Below, piece by piece: positions 26,755 to 35,652 of a stretch of DNA of 64,000 nt. The notes below the pieces were generated by a model. It was not told where the DNA came from. It made no database searches and saw only the letters and a program-made list of their open reading frames with translations. The position numbers and the translations under genes are program-made. Origin of the DNA: Stakelama portus (GTDB lineage: Bacteria; Pseudomonadota; Alphaproteobacteria; Sphingomonadales; Sphingomonadaceae); the NCBI RefSeq assembly GCF_003171655.1, contig NZ_QFZL01000004.1:62001-126000 (forward strand), given 5' to 3'. How positions within the stretch are numbered: position 1 is the first letter of the stretch; each line of letters opens with the position of its first letter.

Positions 26755-28182
26755 TCAGGCCGCGTTCTGGTCGATCCCCAATTCGCCGAGCTTGCGGTAC
26801 AAAGTCGAGCGACCGATGCCCAGGCGGCGTGCGACTTCGGTCATGCGCCCGCGATAATGGCCGATCGCGAGGCGAATCACATCGGCTTCGATTTCGTGCA
26901 GCGGCCGCAGATTGCCGTCGGGCCGGAACAGCGTGACGCCGGCATGGCCCATATTGCCCGCCGGGGCCGACGGGCTGGCGCTGCGGCCTTCGGCCTGTTG
27001 CGCGATCTGGGGGAAATCCGAACGCGTCAGCGCATCGCCTTCGCACAGCACGGCGGCGCGGAAGAGCGCGTTCTGAAGCTGGCGCACATTGCCGGGCCAT
27101 TCATAGGTGCCGAGCAGCTGAAGCGCCTCATCGGTTATGCCGAGCGGGCGAAGGCCCGGCTGTTCGGCGATTCGACCGAGCAGATGGCGCGCCAATGCCG
27201 GGATATCGCCGGTTCGGTCGCGCAGCGGCGGGATGGCGACCTGAACGACATTGAGCCGGTAATAGAGATCCTCCCGGAACCGGCCTGCTTCGACTTCGGC
27301 GGTCAACAGCTTGTTGGTCGCGGCGATCACGCGGACATCGACCTCGCGCCCATGGCGTGCGCCGATCGGCTGAATCTCGCCCGATTGCAGCACGCGCAGC
27401 AATTTGACCTGCGCCTCGAGCGGCATCTCGCAGACTTCGTCGAGGAAGATCGTGCCGCCATCGGCATCGACGAACCGGCCGATCTTGCGCTCGAAAGCGC
27501 CGGTGAACGAGCCTTTTTCATGCCCGAACAGTTCCGATTCGACGAGGTTGGAGGGAATCGCGCCGCAATTGACGGAGATCATCTCCTTCTTGTTACGCGG
27601 CGATGCGGCGTGAATCGCTTCGGCGACGACTTCCTTGCCGACGCCGCTTTCGCCTTCGATCAGCACCGGCACGCGGGCGCGCGCTGCCTTGGCCGCGATC
27701 GCCAGCGCGGCGCGGAATTGGGGCGCGGAACCGACGATTTCGTCGAAGCCGAGCGGATGCGAGAGTTTTTCGCTCAACGGGCGCAGTTCGCCCGCAGTCT
27801 TGCCGCCAACCGCGACTTCGAGCGCGGTGAGCAGCCGTTCGGGCGCCAGCGGCTTCACCAGATAGTCGGTGGCCCCGGCGCGCATCGCCGAAACGGCGCA
27901 TGCGACCGAACCATTGGCGGTGAGCGTCAGGATCGGCAGTTGCGGGCGGCGGGCGCGCAATTGTTCGATCAGCATTCCGGCGTCGCAATCCGACGACCAG
28001 TCGTCGAGCAGAATGGCGTCGAGCGCCATCCCGTCGGGCGTGCCCAGCGTCGCGATCGCGGTTTCCGGATCGCCGGCAAAGATGGTGCGCCAGCCCCGGC
28101 GCGCAGTGATTGCCGCCACCAGACGCCGCTGCGCCGGTTCGTCGTCAATCAGCATCAGGAGTCGCTGCCCATTGCGCGTCAT
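26755..28182 (-). CDS. Sigma-54-dependent response regulator (NtrC family)
   Basis: A 475-residue enhancer-binding protein. Receiver domain 8-125 with acidic pocket Asp13-Asp14, phospho-acceptor Asp60 (ILLDDWSS), Thr88 and Lys110. The AAA+ domain holds Walker A GESGVGKE (177-184), GSFTGA (224-229; the sigma-54 contact loop, usually GAFTGA) and FLDEVCEMP as Walker B. A Fis-type helix-turn-helix ends the protein ([19 protein letters not shown]). Start at 28182 with AAGGA upstream. No histidine kinase is adjacent, so it is an orphan here. It converges on folP and is divergent from the oxidase subunit IV/pnt operon. Confidence 0.92.
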   Translation of the reverse strand: MTRNGQRLLMLIDDEPAQRRLVAAITARRGWRTIFAGDPETAIATLGTPDGMALDAILLDDWSSDCDAGMLIEQLRARRPQLPILTLTANGSVACAVSAMRAGATDYLVKPLAPERLLTALEVAVGGKTAGELRPLSEKLSHPLGFDEIVGSAPQFRAALAIAAKAARARVPVLIEGESGVGKEVVAEAIHAASPRNKKEMISVNCGAIPSNLVESELFGHEKGSFTGAFERKIGRFVDADGGTIFLDEVCEMPLEAQVKLLRVLQSGEIQPIGARHGREVDVRVIAATNKLLTAEVEAGRFREDLYYRLNVVQVAIPPLRDRTGDIPALARHLLGRIAEQPGLRPLGITDEALQLLGTYEWPGNVRQLQNALFRAAVLCEGDALTRSDFPQIAQQAEGRSASPSAPAGNMGHAGVTLFRPDGNLRPLHEIEADVIRLAIGHYRGRMTEVARRLGIGRSTLYRKLGELGIDQNAA

Positions 28183-28340
28183 AGGCGATTCCTTCGTTCC
28201 CAACTGTCCCGTATCAGGGCGTTTGATACGCAATATGGGTAAAGGCGGACTTAAGCCTGCAAGAAGCCAAGCTGCACTTGTTCGGAAGGAACCTGCCGGT
28301 TAAGGAAACGGCAATTCTTGCGCATAGGGGAACAGCCGCA

Positions 28341-28466
28341 ATGGGCGACAATGCCGAAATCCAGGTACATCAGAATACCTTCAACGGCTTCATGTCGATG
28401 GTGAAGATCGGAACGGTTGCCGTTGCGATCATCGTAGCCGGCGTCGTGATGCTGATCGCCAGCTGA
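28341..28466 (+). CDS. aa3-type cytochrome c oxidase subunit IV
   Basis: A 41-residue single-span protein, MGDNAEIQVHQNTFNGFMSM followed by the helix VKIGTVAVAIIVAGVVMLIA. It matches the short bacterial aa3 oxidase subunit IV (COX4_pro_2): a soluble HxxT/N-F-xGF start and one membrane helix. RBS AGGGGAAC lies upstream. It is separated by 1 bp from pntAA, a common neighbour arrangement in sphingomonads. The other oxidase genes are not in the window. Confidence 0.8.
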   Translation: MGDNAEIQVHQNTFNGFMSMVKIGTVAVAIIVAGVVMLIAS

Positions 28467-28467
28467 G

Positions 28468-29592
28468 GTGCGGATCGCCGTCTTGAAGGAAACCGCCGCC
28501 GGTGAGCGGCGCGTTTCCGCAACGCCGGAGACGGTGAAGAAATTCATCGCTCTGGGCGCGACCGTGGCTGTGGAAGCGGGCTCGGGCGATACGGCGTCCT
28601 GTGCCGATGCGTCCTATACCGATGCCGGTGCCACGATCGGGAGCCGGGCCGAAGTGCTGGCGGACGCCGATATCGTGCTGGGCGTTCAGGGCCCGGCGCC
28701 CGACAGCCTTGCCGGGCTGAAGCAGGGCGCATGGATCGTCGCCGGCCTCAATCCCTTTGGCGAGCGCGAACGGGTCGATGCCTATGCGCAGCTTGGCGCC
28801 GAGGCGCTGGCGATGGAATTCATGCCGCGCATCACGCGCGCGCAGTCGATGGACATATTGTCCTCGCAGTCGAACCTGTCGGGATATAAGGCAGTGCTCG
28901 ACGCCGCGTCCGAATATGGTCGCGCCTTTCCGATGATGATGACGGCGGCGGGCACGGTTTCGGCCGCCAGGCTGTTCGTCATGGGCGTCGGCGTCGCGGG
29001 GCTTCAGGCGATCGCCACGGCGCGCCGCCTGGGCGCGCAGGTTTCGGCGACCGACGTGCGCGCAGCGACCAAGGAGCAGATCCAGTCGCTGGGCGCCAAG
29101 CCGATCTTCGTCGAGAATGTCAAAGGCATCGAAGGCGAAGGCACCGGCGGTTATGCCACCGAAATGTCCGACGAGTACAAGGCGGCACAGGCCGAGCTGG
29201 TATCGAGCCATATCGCCAAGCAGGACATCGTCATCACCACCGCGCTGATCCCGGGTCGCGCGGCGCCGCGCCTGATCACCGACGCACAGGTCGCGACGAT
29301 GAAACCGGGCAGCGTGATCGTCGATCTGGCCGTCGAACAGGGCGGCAATGTCGAAGGGTCGGTTGCCGGCGAGGTCGTCGAAAAACATGGCGTGAAGATC
29401 GTCGGCCACAAGAATGTGCCGAGCCGGCTCGCCGCAGACTCCTCGGCGCTGTTCGCGCGCAACCTCTACAACTTCCTGTCGGCCTTCTGGGACAAGGATG
29501 CCGGCAGGCCGGTATTGCCCGATGGCGACGAGATCGGCGACGCGATCCGGCTGACCCGCGACGGCAAGGTTGTGAATGCCAGGTTGCTGTGA
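28468..29592 (+). CDS. pntAA: NAD(P) transhydrogenase subunit alpha part 1
   Basis: A 374-residue soluble NAD(H)-binding domain (dI) of the proton-translocating transhydrogenase. It starts with GTG (28468) and reads MRIAVLKETAAGERRVSATP, then MSRITRAQSMD-like MPRITRAQSMDILSSQSNLSG, the dinucleotide fold FVMGVGVAGLQAIATARRLGA, and the mobile loop near EGTGGYATEMSDEY. The enzyme uses the proton gradient to drive hydride transfer from NADH to NADP. In this three-subunit type PntAA pairs with PntAB and PntB encoded downstream, but a lipoprotein gene is inserted after it. Confidence 0.94.
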   Translation: MRIAVLKETAAGERRVSATPETVKKFIALGATVAVEAGSGDTASCADASYTDAGATIGSRAEVLADADIVLGVQGPAPDSLAGLKQGAWIVAGLNPFGERERVDAYAQLGAEALAMEFMPRITRAQSMDILSSQSNLSGYKAVLDAASEYGRAFPMMMTAAGTVSAARLFVMGVGVAGLQAIATARRLGAQVSATDVRAATKEQIQSLGAKPIFVENVKGIEGEGTGGYATEMSDEYKAAQAELVSSHIAKQDIVITTALIPGRAAPRLITDAQVATMKPGSVIVDLAVEQGGNVEGSVAGEVVEKHGVKIVGHKNVPSRLAADSSALFARNLYNFLSAFWDKDAGRPVLPDGDEIGDAIRLTRDGKVVNARLL

Positions 29593-29966
29593 TGCGGCGC
29601 GCCGTTGCCTTGACCTGCCGTTCCGGCGGGGCGGCGACGGTGCTGGGCGCGGCAATGTCGTTGTGCGCATGCGGACCGAGCGCCGGCGATACTGCGATGC
29701 GTGAATGCCGTCAGCTGGTGAGCACCAATCTGGGCGGGGGTTCCGAATTCGAGGAACGTTCGACTCGCGCCACCGAGCTGGAGGATCTGACGATCCTGCG
29801 CATCGATTTCGAAGGCGTGAATACCTTCAATGCGCGGGTGGAAGGCATGGCGCTGTGCGTCTTCTCGCGCGATAAAGGCGGCGCGATGCGGCTGCGTCCG
29901 GAAATGTCGTCGGTTTCGGTGCAGGGCCGCAATGCGGTGCAGCCGATACCGACAAACGGGGGATAA
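29592..29966 (+). CDS. Predicted lipoprotein within the pnt operon
   Basis: A 124-residue protein whose ATG overlaps the pntAA stop (TGATG), with its own stop 3 bp before pntAB, so it is a full member of the operon. The signal ends at MSLCACGPS, a lipobox-like site. The mature protein has RECRQLVSTNLGGGSEFEER, LTILRIDFEGVNTFNARVEG and a Cys in MALCVFSRDKGG. I recognise no family. Its placement between the two halves of the alpha subunit is unusual and suggests an envelope protein wanted at the same level as the transhydrogenase. Confidence 0.7.
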   Translation: MRRAVALTCRSGGAATVLGAAMSLCACGPSAGDTAMRECRQLVSTNLGGGSEFEERSTRATELEDLTILRIDFEGVNTFNARVEGMALCVFSRDKGGAMRLRPEMSSVSVQGRNAVQPIPTNGG

Positions 29967-29969
29967 CCG

Positions 29970-30269
29970 ATGGACTTTATTGCGATCCTTTCGATCTTCG
30001 TCCTGGCGTGCTTTGTCGGCTATTATGTCGTCTGGTCGGTGACACCGGCGCTGCACACGCCGCTGATGGCGGTTACCAATGCGATTTCGTCGGTGATCAT
30101 CGTCGGCGCGCTGATCGCCAGCATGGCGGCGGGGCAGGAAGTCGCGAAGTGGCTGGGGCTGGTCGCGGTGGCGCTTGCCAGCGTCAATATTTTCGGCGGG
30201 TTCGCTGTCACCGAGCGGATGCTCGCCATGTACAAGAAGAAGGAGCGCCCGGCAGCCGCGAAGAAATAG
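29970..30269 (+). CDS. pntAB: NAD(P) transhydrogenase subunit alpha part 2
   Basis: A 99-residue membrane subunit with three or four helices: FIAILSIFVLACFVGYYVVW, the conserved VTPALHTPLMAVTNAISSVI loop/helix, ALIASMAA and VAVALASVNIFGGFAVTERM, ending in a Lys-rich tail. This is the N-terminal part of the proton-conducting dII domain. It follows the inserted lipoprotein gene by 3 bp and precedes pntB. Confidence 0.93.
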   Translation: MDFIAILSIFVLACFVGYYVVWSVTPALHTPLMAVTNAISSVIIVGALIASMAAGQEVAKWLGLVAVALASVNIFGGFAVTERMLAMYKKKERPAAAKK

Positions 30270-30398
30270 GCGCCGGGCACAATAATCGTCGCTCCCGGAC
30301 GGTCGGGAGCCCATGTTTCTCTCCACAATCGCAGCAGATGACGATGGAGAGATCGGCCCCTGTCTTTGCAGGGGCGACGTTCAGGGGGTAGGAATAGG

Positions 30399-31811
30399 AT
30401 GCACGAAGCCGCACCGGTAAATCCTTGGGTGGCGCTCGCTTATCTGGTGGCGGGCATATGCTTCATTCTCGCGCTGCGCGGGCTTTCGAGCCCCGAAACG
30501 AGCCGCCGCGGCAATCGATACGGCATGGCCGGCATGGCGATCGCAGTCGTCACGACGCTGGCAACGCATCATATCGCGAGCCCGATCGAGCTGGCCGCCG
30601 CCATCGGCATCGGCGGTGCCGTGGGCTGGATGACCGCGCGCCGTATCGCGATGACTGCGATGCCGCAGCTGGTTGCGGCGTTTCACTCGCTTGTCGGCCT
30701 TGCCGCCGTGCTGGTTGCGTGCGCGGCGTTCCTCAATCCCGGTGCGTTCGGGATCGCCGAGGGTGGCGTGATCTTTCCGGTCAGCCGGGTCGAAATGGGG
30801 CTGGGCGTCGCGATCGGCGCGATCACCTTCTCGGGCTCGGTGATCGCGTTCCTGAAGCTGAACGGCAATATGAGCGGCAAGCCGATCATGCTGCCGGGTC
30901 GTCACGTCATCAACCTGGGCGTGCTGGCCGGGATTTTGGGGCTTGTTGCCTATTTCACGCAGGATCAGGCGCCCTGGATCTTCTGGACCGTCACGATCCT
31001 GAGCTTCGTCATCGGCTTCCTGCTGATCATTCCGATCGGTGGCGCGGACATGCCGGTCGTGGTTTCGATGCTCAACAGCTATTCGGGCTGGGCGGCGGCG
31101 GCGATGGGCTTCACGCTGCATAACAGTGCGATGATCATCACCGGCGCGCTGGTCGGATCGTCGGGTGCGATCCTGTCCTACATCATGTGCAAGGCGATGA
31201 ACCGCAGCTTCATCAGCGTGATCGCCGGCGGCTTTGGCGCCGAAAGCGGCGGCGGTGGTGCTGGCGGCGAGAAGATCGACCGCCCGTGGAAGCGCGGCAG
31301 CGCCGAGGATGCGGCGTTCCTGATGAAGCAGGCCGAACAGGTGATCATCGTTCCCGGATACGGCATGGCGGTGGCGCAGGCGCAGCATGCGCTGCGCGAA
31401 ATGTGCGACAAGCTGAAGGAAGAAGGTGTTTCGGTAAAATACGCCATCCATCCCGTGGCGGGGCGTATGCCCGGGCATATGAACGTGCTGCTGGCCGAAG
31501 CGAACGTGCCCTATGACGAAGTGTTCGAGCTGGAAGATATCAACAGCGAATTCAGCCAGACCGATGTCGCATTCGTGATCGGCGCGAACGATGTGACCAA
31601 CCCGGCTGCCAAGACCGACAAATCCTCACCCATTTACGGCATGCCGGTTCTCGACGTCGAAAAGGCCAAGACCGTGTTGTTCATCAAACGATCGATGGGC
31701 GGTGTCGGCTATGCGGGTGTGGACAACGAGGTTTTCTACCGCGACAACACGATGATGCTGCTCGCCGACGCGAAGAAGATGGTCGAGGAAATCGTCAAGG
31801 CTCTGGACTGA
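30399..31811 (+). CDS. pntB: NAD(P) transhydrogenase subunit beta
   Basis: A 470-residue subunit: about eight to nine membrane helices (residues 1-260, including the proton channel helix with VAAFHSLVGLAAVLVA) followed by the NADP(H)-binding dIII domain with IIVPGYGMAVAQAQHAL, PVAGRMPGHMNVLLAEA, NDVTNPAA and KRSMGGVGYAGVDNEVF. The ATG at 30399 follows AGGGGGTAGGA. The 129-bp spacer from pntAB includes a GCTCCCG/CGGGAGC inverted repeat (30291-30310) without a T-run. Confidence 0.95.
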   Translation: MHEAAPVNPWVALAYLVAGICFILALRGLSSPETSRRGNRYGMAGMAIAVVTTLATHHIASPIELAAAIGIGGAVGWMTARRIAMTAMPQLVAAFHSLVGLAAVLVACAAFLNPGAFGIAEGGVIFPVSRVEMGLGVAIGAITFSGSVIAFLKLNGNMSGKPIMLPGRHVINLGVLAGILGLVAYFTQDQAPWIFWTVTILSFVIGFLLIIPIGGADMPVVVSMLNSYSGWAAAAMGFTLHNSAMIITGALVGSSGAILSYIMCKAMNRSFISVIAGGFGAESGGGGAGGEKIDRPWKRGSAEDAAFLMKQAEQVIIVPGYGMAVAQAQHALREMCDKLKEEGVSVKYAIHPVAGRMPGHMNVLLAEANVPYDEVFELEDINSEFSQTDVAFVIGANDVTNPAAKTDKSSPIYGMPVLDVEKAKTVLFIKRSMGGVGYAGVDNEVFYRDNTMMLLADAKKMVEEIVKALD

Positions 31812-31880
31812 CCCGGAGCGGCGATTTTCCCGAACCATTTTTGACGTGCTGGCGCAGTACACTTCGCGGGGGGAAGTTGC

Positions 31881-32780
31881 ATGTCACTTGTCGGAAAGAT
31901 CGTAAGCGGCTCGACCAGACTGATTTTCGAGCGGCCGGGCTCGATATTGATGTGGGGCCTGTTGCTGCTGGTGGGCATGGTCGGGATCGTATTGATCCTG
32001 TTCGCGATGCAGAGTGTGCTGGTCGGTCGCGATCCCACCCAGCCGGTTTCGCCCGGTGCCGGAATCATCGTGCAGCTGATCCTGCAACTTTTGTACATGG
32101 CGCTGACGGCAGTGATCGGATCGGCGGTTTTCCGCGCCGCACTTGACCGCGAGAACGCCCGCGGGTTCTCGATCCGGTTCAGCGCCGACGAACTGCGCGT
32201 TTTCGCGCTGCTCGTCATCATGTTCCTTCTCTATTGGCTCGGCGCGATCTTTCTGGGGCTGGTCATCGGCTTTCTGAGCAGCTTTTTCACCTTTGCCAGT
32301 CAGGGGGACATGGGTGTGCTGCGCTGGCTCACGGTCGGTTTGTGGCTCATTCTGACGGGATTCATGCTGTGGGTCTGGGTGCGGCTGTCGACGGCGCTGC
32401 CGCTGGTGCTGATCCGCAAGCGCATTTCGATCGATAATGCATGGGATCTGACGCGCGGTCATTTCTGGCAGTTGCTGGCGGGATATCTGATCGTCGGATT
32501 GATTGCGGTCGGGATTATGCTGGCGTTGCTCTATCCGTTTTTCGGTGACCTGTTTCACGCGTTCGCCCTGTCTTTCGTCGATCCCGACGCGGCGCGCTAT
32601 TCCTCGTCCCGGTTCATGGGGCGTCAGCTCAATGCGTCCGGGGCGGTCAGGATCGGGCAGGCGCTGGCGATGTGGCTGGCGGTCACGATCGCCTATGCCC
32701 TCAACTTCGCATCGGTTGCCACGGCGACTCGCTGGTTGTTGATTAAGGATGGCGAGCTCGAGGAGGACGAACTCTATTGA
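31881..32780 (+). CDS. Multi-span membrane protein, unknown
   Basis: A 299-residue integral membrane protein with six predicted helices, among them ILMWGLLLLVGMVGIVLILF, IIVQLILQLLYMALTAVIGS, VFALLVIMFLLYWLGAIFLG and LLAGYLIVGLIAVGIMLALL. Between helices lies RISIDNAWDLTRGHFWQLL, a pattern seen in YciC/glycerophosphodiesterase-associated membrane domains (AWxLTxGxxW). Role unknown. Follows pntB by 69 bp on the same strand and may share or have its own promoter. Confidence 0.75.
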   Translation: MSLVGKIVSGSTRLIFERPGSILMWGLLLLVGMVGIVLILFAMQSVLVGRDPTQPVSPGAGIIVQLILQLLYMALTAVIGSAVFRAALDRENARGFSIRFSADELRVFALLVIMFLLYWLGAIFLGLVIGFLSSFFTFASQGDMGVLRWLTVGLWLILTGFMLWVWVRLSTALPLVLIRKRISIDNAWDLTRGHFWQLLAGYLIVGLIAVGIMLALLYPFFGDLFHAFALSFVDPDAARYSSSRFMGRQLNASGAVRIGQALAMWLAVTIAYALNFASVATATRWLLIKDGELEEDELY

Positions 32781-32932
32781 GCGAAGCGCGCGGCTATTGA
32801 TCCGAAGTGGAGCAAATGCCGTGCGACCGCCTATTCCGTCGCCAAATAACCTCCGGAATGGATATTTTTGAACTAACCATTTCGGAGGAACCCGGCAAAT
32901 CTGGAACAGATGATGAACTCACGGGGCCGACC

Positions 32933-33880
32933 ATGACCGCAACGACATCGCAAATGCTCTCGGATAGCTATGATCTGCGCGGGTCCGCGATCCTGATCGC
33001 CGACGCGGGATGCGACGATGCGGGGTTGCGTGCGGCAATCGACGCCGCGGGATTGCGCGAGATCGCCGGAGGCGACTGGAACGCGGCAGTCACGCGGATC
33101 GATACGAGTGCCGACGTCATCCTGATCGAAACAAGCGGGCGCGACGTTGCACAGGCCGAGCGGGTGTTCGACAATGCGATTGCCGCCGCGCGCGCGGGCG
33201 GCGCGGCGGTGCTGGCGACCGTGCCGCAATCGATGCTCGACGATGTCGCCGGCCGCTGGTTCGACGGCGCGCTGGCATTGCTGTGCGAACCCGGGCCTGC
33301 CGACCGCGTCCTTGCGCTGAAACAGTTGTTGCAGCGGCGCGCGCTGCGTTTGAACGATGTCACGCGCGATGCCGAGGCGGCGCGGCTGCAGCGGCTGAAC
33401 GAGGAAGTCGCGCGCATCGCCGACACGCTGGTCCGGCTGACGCGCGGCGACGAACCGGATGTCGGCGCGATTGCGCTGCGCGAACCGCCAAGCGGCTATC
33501 GCGGACCCGATCAGGGCAACGGCCATGCCGTCGATATCAAGGCGGAGGAAATCCGTGCCGTCATTCGAGCGCGACGGATGCGCGGGCAGTTTTTCGGCGA
33601 CGAGCTCTTCGCCGATCCCGCCTGGGACATGCTGCTCGACCTGTTCGCCGCCGAACTGGAGGGGCGGCGCGTGTCGGTATCCAGCCTGTGCATCGCGGCG
33701 GCGGTGCCGCCCACCACTGCGCTACGCTGGATCGGCGGCATGCATGACGCCGGGCTGTTCGAACGGCATGCCGATCCGGACGATCGGCGCCGCGCCTATA
33801 TCGCGCTGAGCGCCAAGGGACGCGACCAGATGCGCGCCTATGTCGCGACGCTCCGCAAACAAGGGCTGACGCTCGTTTGA
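32933..33880 (+). CDS. Winged-helix (MarR-like) regulator with receiver-like N-domain
   Basis: A 315-residue protein. The N-terminal half (SYDLRGSAILIADAGCDDAG, VILIETSGRD, AVLATVPQSML, ALLCEPGPADRVLALKQLLQ) has the alternating beta/alpha pattern of a degenerate receiver, without a convincing phospho-acceptor set. Residues 240-310 are a winged helix: WDMLLDLFAAELEGRRVSVS, AAVPPTTALRWIGGMHDAGL, then HADPDDRRRAYIALSAKG as the wing, as in MarR proteins. Start at 32933 is favoured by GGGG upstream; an in-frame ATG at 32858 exists. Last intact chromosomal gene before the tRNA and prophage. Confidence 0.75.
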   Translation: MTATTSQMLSDSYDLRGSAILIADAGCDDAGLRAAIDAAGLREIAGGDWNAAVTRIDTSADVILIETSGRDVAQAERVFDNAIAAARAGGAAVLATVPQSMLDDVAGRWFDGALALLCEPGPADRVLALKQLLQRRALRLNDVTRDAEAARLQRLNEEVARIADTLVRLTRGDEPDVGAIALREPPSGYRGPDQGNGHAVDIKAEEIRAVIRARRMRGQFFGDELFADPAWDMLLDLFAAELEGRRVSVSSLCIAAAVPPTTALRWIGGMHDAGLFERHADPDDRRRAYIALSAKGRDQMRAYVATLRKQGLTLV

Positions 33881-33934
33881 ATGCGAGGCACTTGTCCCGG
33901 TCGCATTAGGCTGTATTAGGCGCCACACGCGATC

Positions 33935-33977
33935 GGGCGGTTAGCTCAGTTGGTAGAGCATCTCGTTTACACCGAGA
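33935..33977 (+). tRNA. tRNA-Val(TAC), 5' half only, cut at the prophage junction
   Basis: GGGCGGT (acceptor), TA, a full D arm (GCTCAGTTGGTAGAGC), A, and the whole anticodon arm TCTCG-TTTACAC-CGAGA with anticodon TAC (33968-33970) are present. The next bases (ATCATCGCGGCC...) do not give a variable loop, T arm or 3' acceptor strand. The tRNA is therefore interrupted right after the anticodon stem, where the prophage begins. The missing half should lie at the far attachment site, outside the window. Confidence 0.85.
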
Positions 33978-33988
33978 ATCATCGCGGC

Positions 33989-34366
33989 CTAACTGTTTGG
34001 AATTACGATATTAAATCGACTGTCCGACTTTTGTTCGGGATTATTCCGGGACCTTCTGGCTTCGATGACGCGGAAACCCTTTTCCATGATGAGACGCTGC
34101 ACGTCTTCGATTACGTCGGATCGCCTGAACCACTCGCCGCGAACGCGAGCTTGAGAGAACAGAGCGTGCACTTCGCGCTCTGCCTTTAACGAACCGGGGA
34201 TGACGCCAAGCAATTTAAGTTGCTGCGGCTGGGCGGTCTGCAGGCTTGCAATCCGTTTTGTCGGATCCTTTGCCCAACCGATCTTTATGTGGCCTCCACT
34301 TCCGACTTGCACGAAATAGACCCACCCGATTTTCCATCCGAGTTCGATTCGTTCTTCCTCTGTCAT
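33989..34366 (-). CDS. GIY-YIG family protein (T5orf172/MUG113 type)
   Basis: A 125-residue protein between the attachment site and the integrase. WVYFVQVGSGGHIKIGWAKD gives the VYFV...IKIG halves of a GIY-YIG fold; PTKRIASLQTAQPQQLKLLG and AEREVHALFSQARVRGEWFR supply the conserved Arg, the Glu-His helix and the GEWF motif of the MUG113/T5orf172 group. These are phage DNA-binding or nuclease proteins. At the extreme left end of the prophage, downstream of int on the same strand (21-bp gap), so likely the last gene of the leftward operon. Confidence 0.8.
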   Translation of the reverse strand: MTEEERIELGWKIGWVYFVQVGSGGHIKIGWAKDPTKRIASLQTAQPQQLKLLGVIPGSLKAEREVHALFSQARVRGEWFRRSDVIEDVQRLIMEKGFRVIEARRSRNNPEQKSDSRFNIVIPNS

Positions 34367-34387
34367 AAGCTCCCGCTTCGATCAGTA

Positions 34388-35473
34388 TCATCCTCGCTTG
34401 GCCTTCCGCTCACCGAAACCGGAATGGCTTTCAGAAGCTTCCAACGCGTTTCGCACGTCGTCGTCCAACACATGGGCATAGCGCAGCGTTGTTGAGATGT
34501 GGCGGTGTTTGAGCGCTTCCTTGGCAGCTGCCAGTGAGCCGGTGGCACGGACGATTCGGGTGCCACGGGTGTGGCGAAGGTCGTGGAAACGGAAGTCTTC
34601 AATCTCAGCGGCTTTCTTTGCCGCAGCCCAGGCGCCGCGCAGCGCGGTTTTCGTCATCGGATAGCGTTCGCCCTTTTTGCGGGCGGGGTGTTTTCGGCCC
34701 TTTTTGTCGCGCTTCACCTCTGCTTTGTCGACCTGGGCGATATAGGTGAACACAAACGGACAAACCTTTGGCTGATTGGCAATGATCGCGATCAGCGTGG
34801 GCGTCAGCGGTCGGCGAATGATGTCGCCACCCTTGATCTTAGTCTGTGCCTGGCGTGCGTCGAAGTCGACATCCTTCCAGCGCAGGCCGATCACTTCCGC
34901 CTGGCGCCAGCCCGATTTGAGCGCGAAGTCGCAGACGTCGATCAGATCCGCCCGGAGCTGTTCAAACAAGCGTGGTTCCTCCGAAATGGATAGTTCGCGC
35001 GGCGGCTTTTTGCTGCCCTTCAGGAACAGAAGCTTCCATTCGGGCATGTCGCCGATGTCGAACTTTGCGCCAGCGGCGCGGCGCCACACGGCACGGCAAT
35101 TTTCCACTTCGCGATTGATGGTCGCATTGCTGCGGGTGGCGCGACGGCGCGCAAAGAAGCGTTGCAGATCGAGTTGAGTGATTTCCGACAACAGCCGATT
35201 TGCGCCCAGCCCTTCGATCAGCGCCTTCAGCATGTAGCGGGTGGTTGACCAACTGGTCTGATGCTCTGCATGGTCCTGATACAGGCCGCATGCTTCATCG
35301 AGTGTAATGGGCGGCTTTTCGCGAATGTCGAGAATCGCATCGCTGCGGACTCGGCTTTCGAATGCTAGGGCTTCGCGCTTTGTTTTGAGCCCTGTCGAGC
35401 CGTGAAAGCGAGTACCCTTCCAGACGAAGTCGTATTGGAAATACGGCGAGTTTTTCGGTTTGTAGACTGACAT
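34388..35473 (-). CDS. int: Tyrosine-recombinase integrase
   Basis: A 361-residue phage integrase. N-terminal arm-binding region 1-60 (SPYFQYDFVWKGTRFHGSTG), core-binding SAM-like domain 60-150, catalytic domain 160-345. Catalytic residues: Arg190 (SGWRQAEVIGLRW), His297-x-x-Arg300 (FHDLRHTRGTR), His323 (LKHRH) and nucleophile Tyr332 (TTLRYAHVL). It catalyses insertion into and excision from the tRNA-Val site 0.4 kb away. The start overlaps the excisionase-like gene by 109 bp in another frame, so expression is tightly linked. Confidence 0.93.
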   Translation of the reverse strand: MSVYKPKNSPYFQYDFVWKGTRFHGSTGLKTKREALAFESRVRSDAILDIREKPPITLDEACGLYQDHAEHQTSWSTTRYMLKALIEGLGANRLLSEITQLDLQRFFARRRATRSNATINREVENCRAVWRRAAGAKFDIGDMPEWKLLFLKGSKKPPRELSISEEPRLFEQLRADLIDVCDFALKSGWRQAEVIGLRWKDVDFDARQAQTKIKGGDIIRRPLTPTLIAIIANQPKVCPFVFTYIAQVDKAEVKRDKKGRKHPARKKGERYPMTKTALRGAWAAAKKAAEIEDFRFHDLRHTRGTRIVRATGSLAAAKEALKHRHISTTLRYAHVLDDDVRNALEASESHSGFGERKAKRG

Positions 35474-35652
35474 GCGGGCGTGTCCTGTCGGGCGCGAGCA
35501 ATAAACGACTCGAGATCGTCGACCGTGTAGCGAACCGCGCGCCCGATCAAGATGTAGGGCAGTCGGCCCGCCTGACGCTCCTTGCGCAGGGTTTTGGTGC
35601 AGAGGCTCAACCGCTCGGCGGCCTGTTCCTCGGTGAGTAGAAGCGGGGTCAT
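35365..35652 (-). CDS. Excisionase-like helix-turn-helix protein (AlpA/Xis type)
   Basis: A 95-residue protein beginning MTPLLLTEEQAAERLSLCTK, then TLRKERQAGRLPYILIGRAVRYTVDDLESFI: a MerR-like winged helix of the excisionase/AlpA class with the typical ...IGRxVRYxxxDLExFI ending. Residues 60-95 are a basic tail encoded over the start of int. Its ATG overlaps the stop of the upstream gene (ATGA at 35649-35652). Expected to steer Int towards excision and possibly regulate the left operon. Confidence 0.85.
   Translation of the reverse strand: MTPLLLTEEQAAERLSLCTKTLRKERQAGRLPYILIGRAVRYTVDDLESFIARARQDTPACQSTNRKTRRISNTTSSGRVLAFTARQGSKQSAKP

Noticed and set aside
26857..28242. 461-codon plus-strand frame antisense to the sigma-54 regulator
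   Set aside because: Pure shadow; all AAA+ and receiver motifs are on the minus strand.
33935..34010. Complete tRNA-Val gene
   Set aside because: No T arm or 3' acceptor strand can be formed from the bases after the anticodon stem; only the 5' half is supported.
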